Assembly (NCBI RefSeq): GCF_026460885.1
Contig: NZ_JAOVZW010000018.1
Span: forward strand, 1-64,000
Source: Chryseobacterium formosum
Lineage (GTDB): Bacteria; Bacteroidota; Bacteroidia; Flavobacteriales; Weeksellaceae
Reading direction: 5' to 3'
DNA length: 64,000 nt
Shown piece by piece: positions 63,160 to 64,000 of the stretch. A model generated the notes under the pieces. The model searched no databases, had not been told where the DNA came from, and saw only the letters and a program-made list of their open reading frames with translations. Position numbers and translations under genes: made by a program. Numbering within the stretch: position 1 is the stretch's first letter; each line of letters begins with the position of its first letter.

Positions 63160-64000
63160 TTATCTGTTTGAAATATCGATATAATCTCTTTTTTGAGCTC
63201 CTTGGTAAACCTGTCTTGGTCTTCCGATCGGATCTCCTTTTAGTCTCATTTCTTTCCATTGAGCGATCCATCCCGGAAGTCTTCCCAATGCGAACATTAC
63301 GGTAAACATTTCTGTAGGAATTCCTAATGCTCTGTAGATGATTCCTGAATAGAAATCTACGTTTGGATATAATTTTCTTTCGATGAAGTATTCGTCTTCA
63401 AGAGCTACTTTTTCTAATTGCATTGCAATATCAAGCGCTTTGTCTTCAATTCCTAAAGCAGCTAATAAATCATCAGCAGCTTTTTTGATGATTTTTGCTC
63501 TTGGATCGAAGTTTTTGTAAACTCTGTGTCCGAATCCCATCAAACGGAAACTGTCATTCTTATCTTTAGCTTTAGCCACCCATTTATTAACGTCTCCACC
63601 ATCTTTTTCGATTAATTCAAGCATTTCAATAACCGCTTGGTTTGCACCACCGTGAAGTGGTCCCCAAAGTGCAGAAATACCCGCTGAAACTGAAGCGAAA
63701 AGACCTGTGTGAGCAGAACCTACCATTCTTACAGTAGATGTAGAACAGTTTTGCTCATGGTCAGCGTGAAGGATTAACAATTTATTTAAAGCAGCAGTAA
63801 CCACAGGGTTGATTACAAACTCTTCGTTGGGTAATCTGAAAGCCATTTTATAGAAATTTTCTACATAATCAAGGCTGTTATCTCCATGGTTTAATGGTAA
63901 ACCAAGAGTTTTTCTGTACGTCCAAGCTGCAAGATGAGCAAATTTAGCTATCAATAATTCTGCTGCAAGATCCATCTCTTCTTTAGATTGTACATTAACA
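63160..64000 (-). CDS. gltA: Citrate synthase, partial (N-terminus beyond the window)
   Basis: Condenses acetyl-CoA and oxaloacetate in the TCA cycle. The frame is open to the window edge (about 280 residues visible), so the true start lies beyond 64000; the apparent ATG at 63975 is internal. Catalytic residues are visible: the His in LHADHEQN, the His in MGFGHRVYKNFDPR and the Asp in YPNVDFYSG. The C-terminal ends GRPRQVYQGAQKRDYIDISNR, as in type II hexameric citrate synthases. Confidence 0.97.
   Translation of the reverse strand, partial: VNVQSKEEMDLAAELLIAKFAHLAAWTYRKTLGLPLNHGDNSLDYVENFYKMAFRLPNEEFVINPVVTAALNKLLILHADHEQNCSTSTVRMVGSAHTGLFASVSAGISALWGPLHGGANQAVIEMLELIEKDGGDVNKWVAKAKDKNDSFRLMGFGHRVYKNFDPRAKIIKKAADDLLAALGIEDKALDIAMQLEKVALEDEYFIERKLYPNVDFYSGIIYRALGIPTEMFTVMFALGRLPGWIAQWKEMRLKGDPIGRPRQVYQGAQKRDYIDISNR

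Overview
The window looks like chromosomal DNA from a member of the Flavobacteriia, most likely Chryseobacterium or a close relative in the Weeksellaceae. The basis is low GC, Bacteroidota-type -7 promoter boxes (TAnnTTTG), secreted proteins with type IX secretion (T9SS) C-terminal sorting domains, an OmpA protein with thrombospondin type 3 repeats, an OMP_b-brl_3 type outer-membrane barrel, and a methionine synthase split into two genes. No rRNA, tRNA, CRISPR array or prophage was recognised. Family names come from reading motifs; no database search was run.

Layout. 1-8 kb (minus strand): ferritin, a Spy/CpxP-like periplasmic protein, a secreted Arg/Gly/Asn-rich repeat protein, a CBM20-GH77 amylomaltase and two T9SS cargo proteins, most followed by an intrinsic terminator. 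8-12.5 kb: cysS, a frameshifted small lipoprotein, folE, and two plus-strand genes. 12.6-23.9 kb: a methionine region headed by a SAM-I (S-box) riboswitch at 23761-23869. In transcription order it holds metX, an ACT-homoserine dehydrogenase that is a ThrA-type protein without its aspartokinase domain, metZ, a REP-associated tyrosine transposase (RAYT) with inverted REP flanks, the homocysteine-binding half of methionine synthase, a fatty acid desaturase, the pterin/B12/activation half of methionine synthase, a small secreted protein and metF. 24-27 kb: a GH63-like glucosidase, a (GTA)n microsatellite and an OsmC protein.

28-35.5 kb: a MoxR/DUF58/DUF4350/DUF4129/SpoIIM envelope cluster with a divergent RDD gene. 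35.5-45.7 kb: a lipoprotein, a small GNAT, a glycosyltransferase with an LpxH-like phosphoesterase, YebC, OmpA, SmpB, a YbiT-like ABC-F protein with a degenerate second Walker A, an M48 protease and two ferritin-like exported proteins. 45.9-53.7 kb (mostly plus): recJ, nadD, a DUF3817 protein, a broken lipoprotein, a TonB-receptor-like barrel and a minus-strand GH43 protein.

53.7-62.9 kb holds the most interesting unit, a tightly packed minus-strand operon: arginine deiminase-like enzyme, CPBP membrane protease, CtlX-like enzyme, AdoMet decarboxylase, DUF4178, a 66-residue membrane protein, DUF350, a membrane-embedded spermidine-synthase-like protein, a flavin amine-oxidase-like protein with an export signal, and a multi-spanning membrane protein. 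Together they suggest arginine/citrulline conversion linked to membrane-associated aminopropyl chemistry. Its 5' leader resembles the leader of the LpxH-like gene at 38.2 kb, in sequence, in a hairpin and in distance to the start codon. This may be an undescribed shared cis-regulatory element. The window ends inside gltA (citrate synthase).
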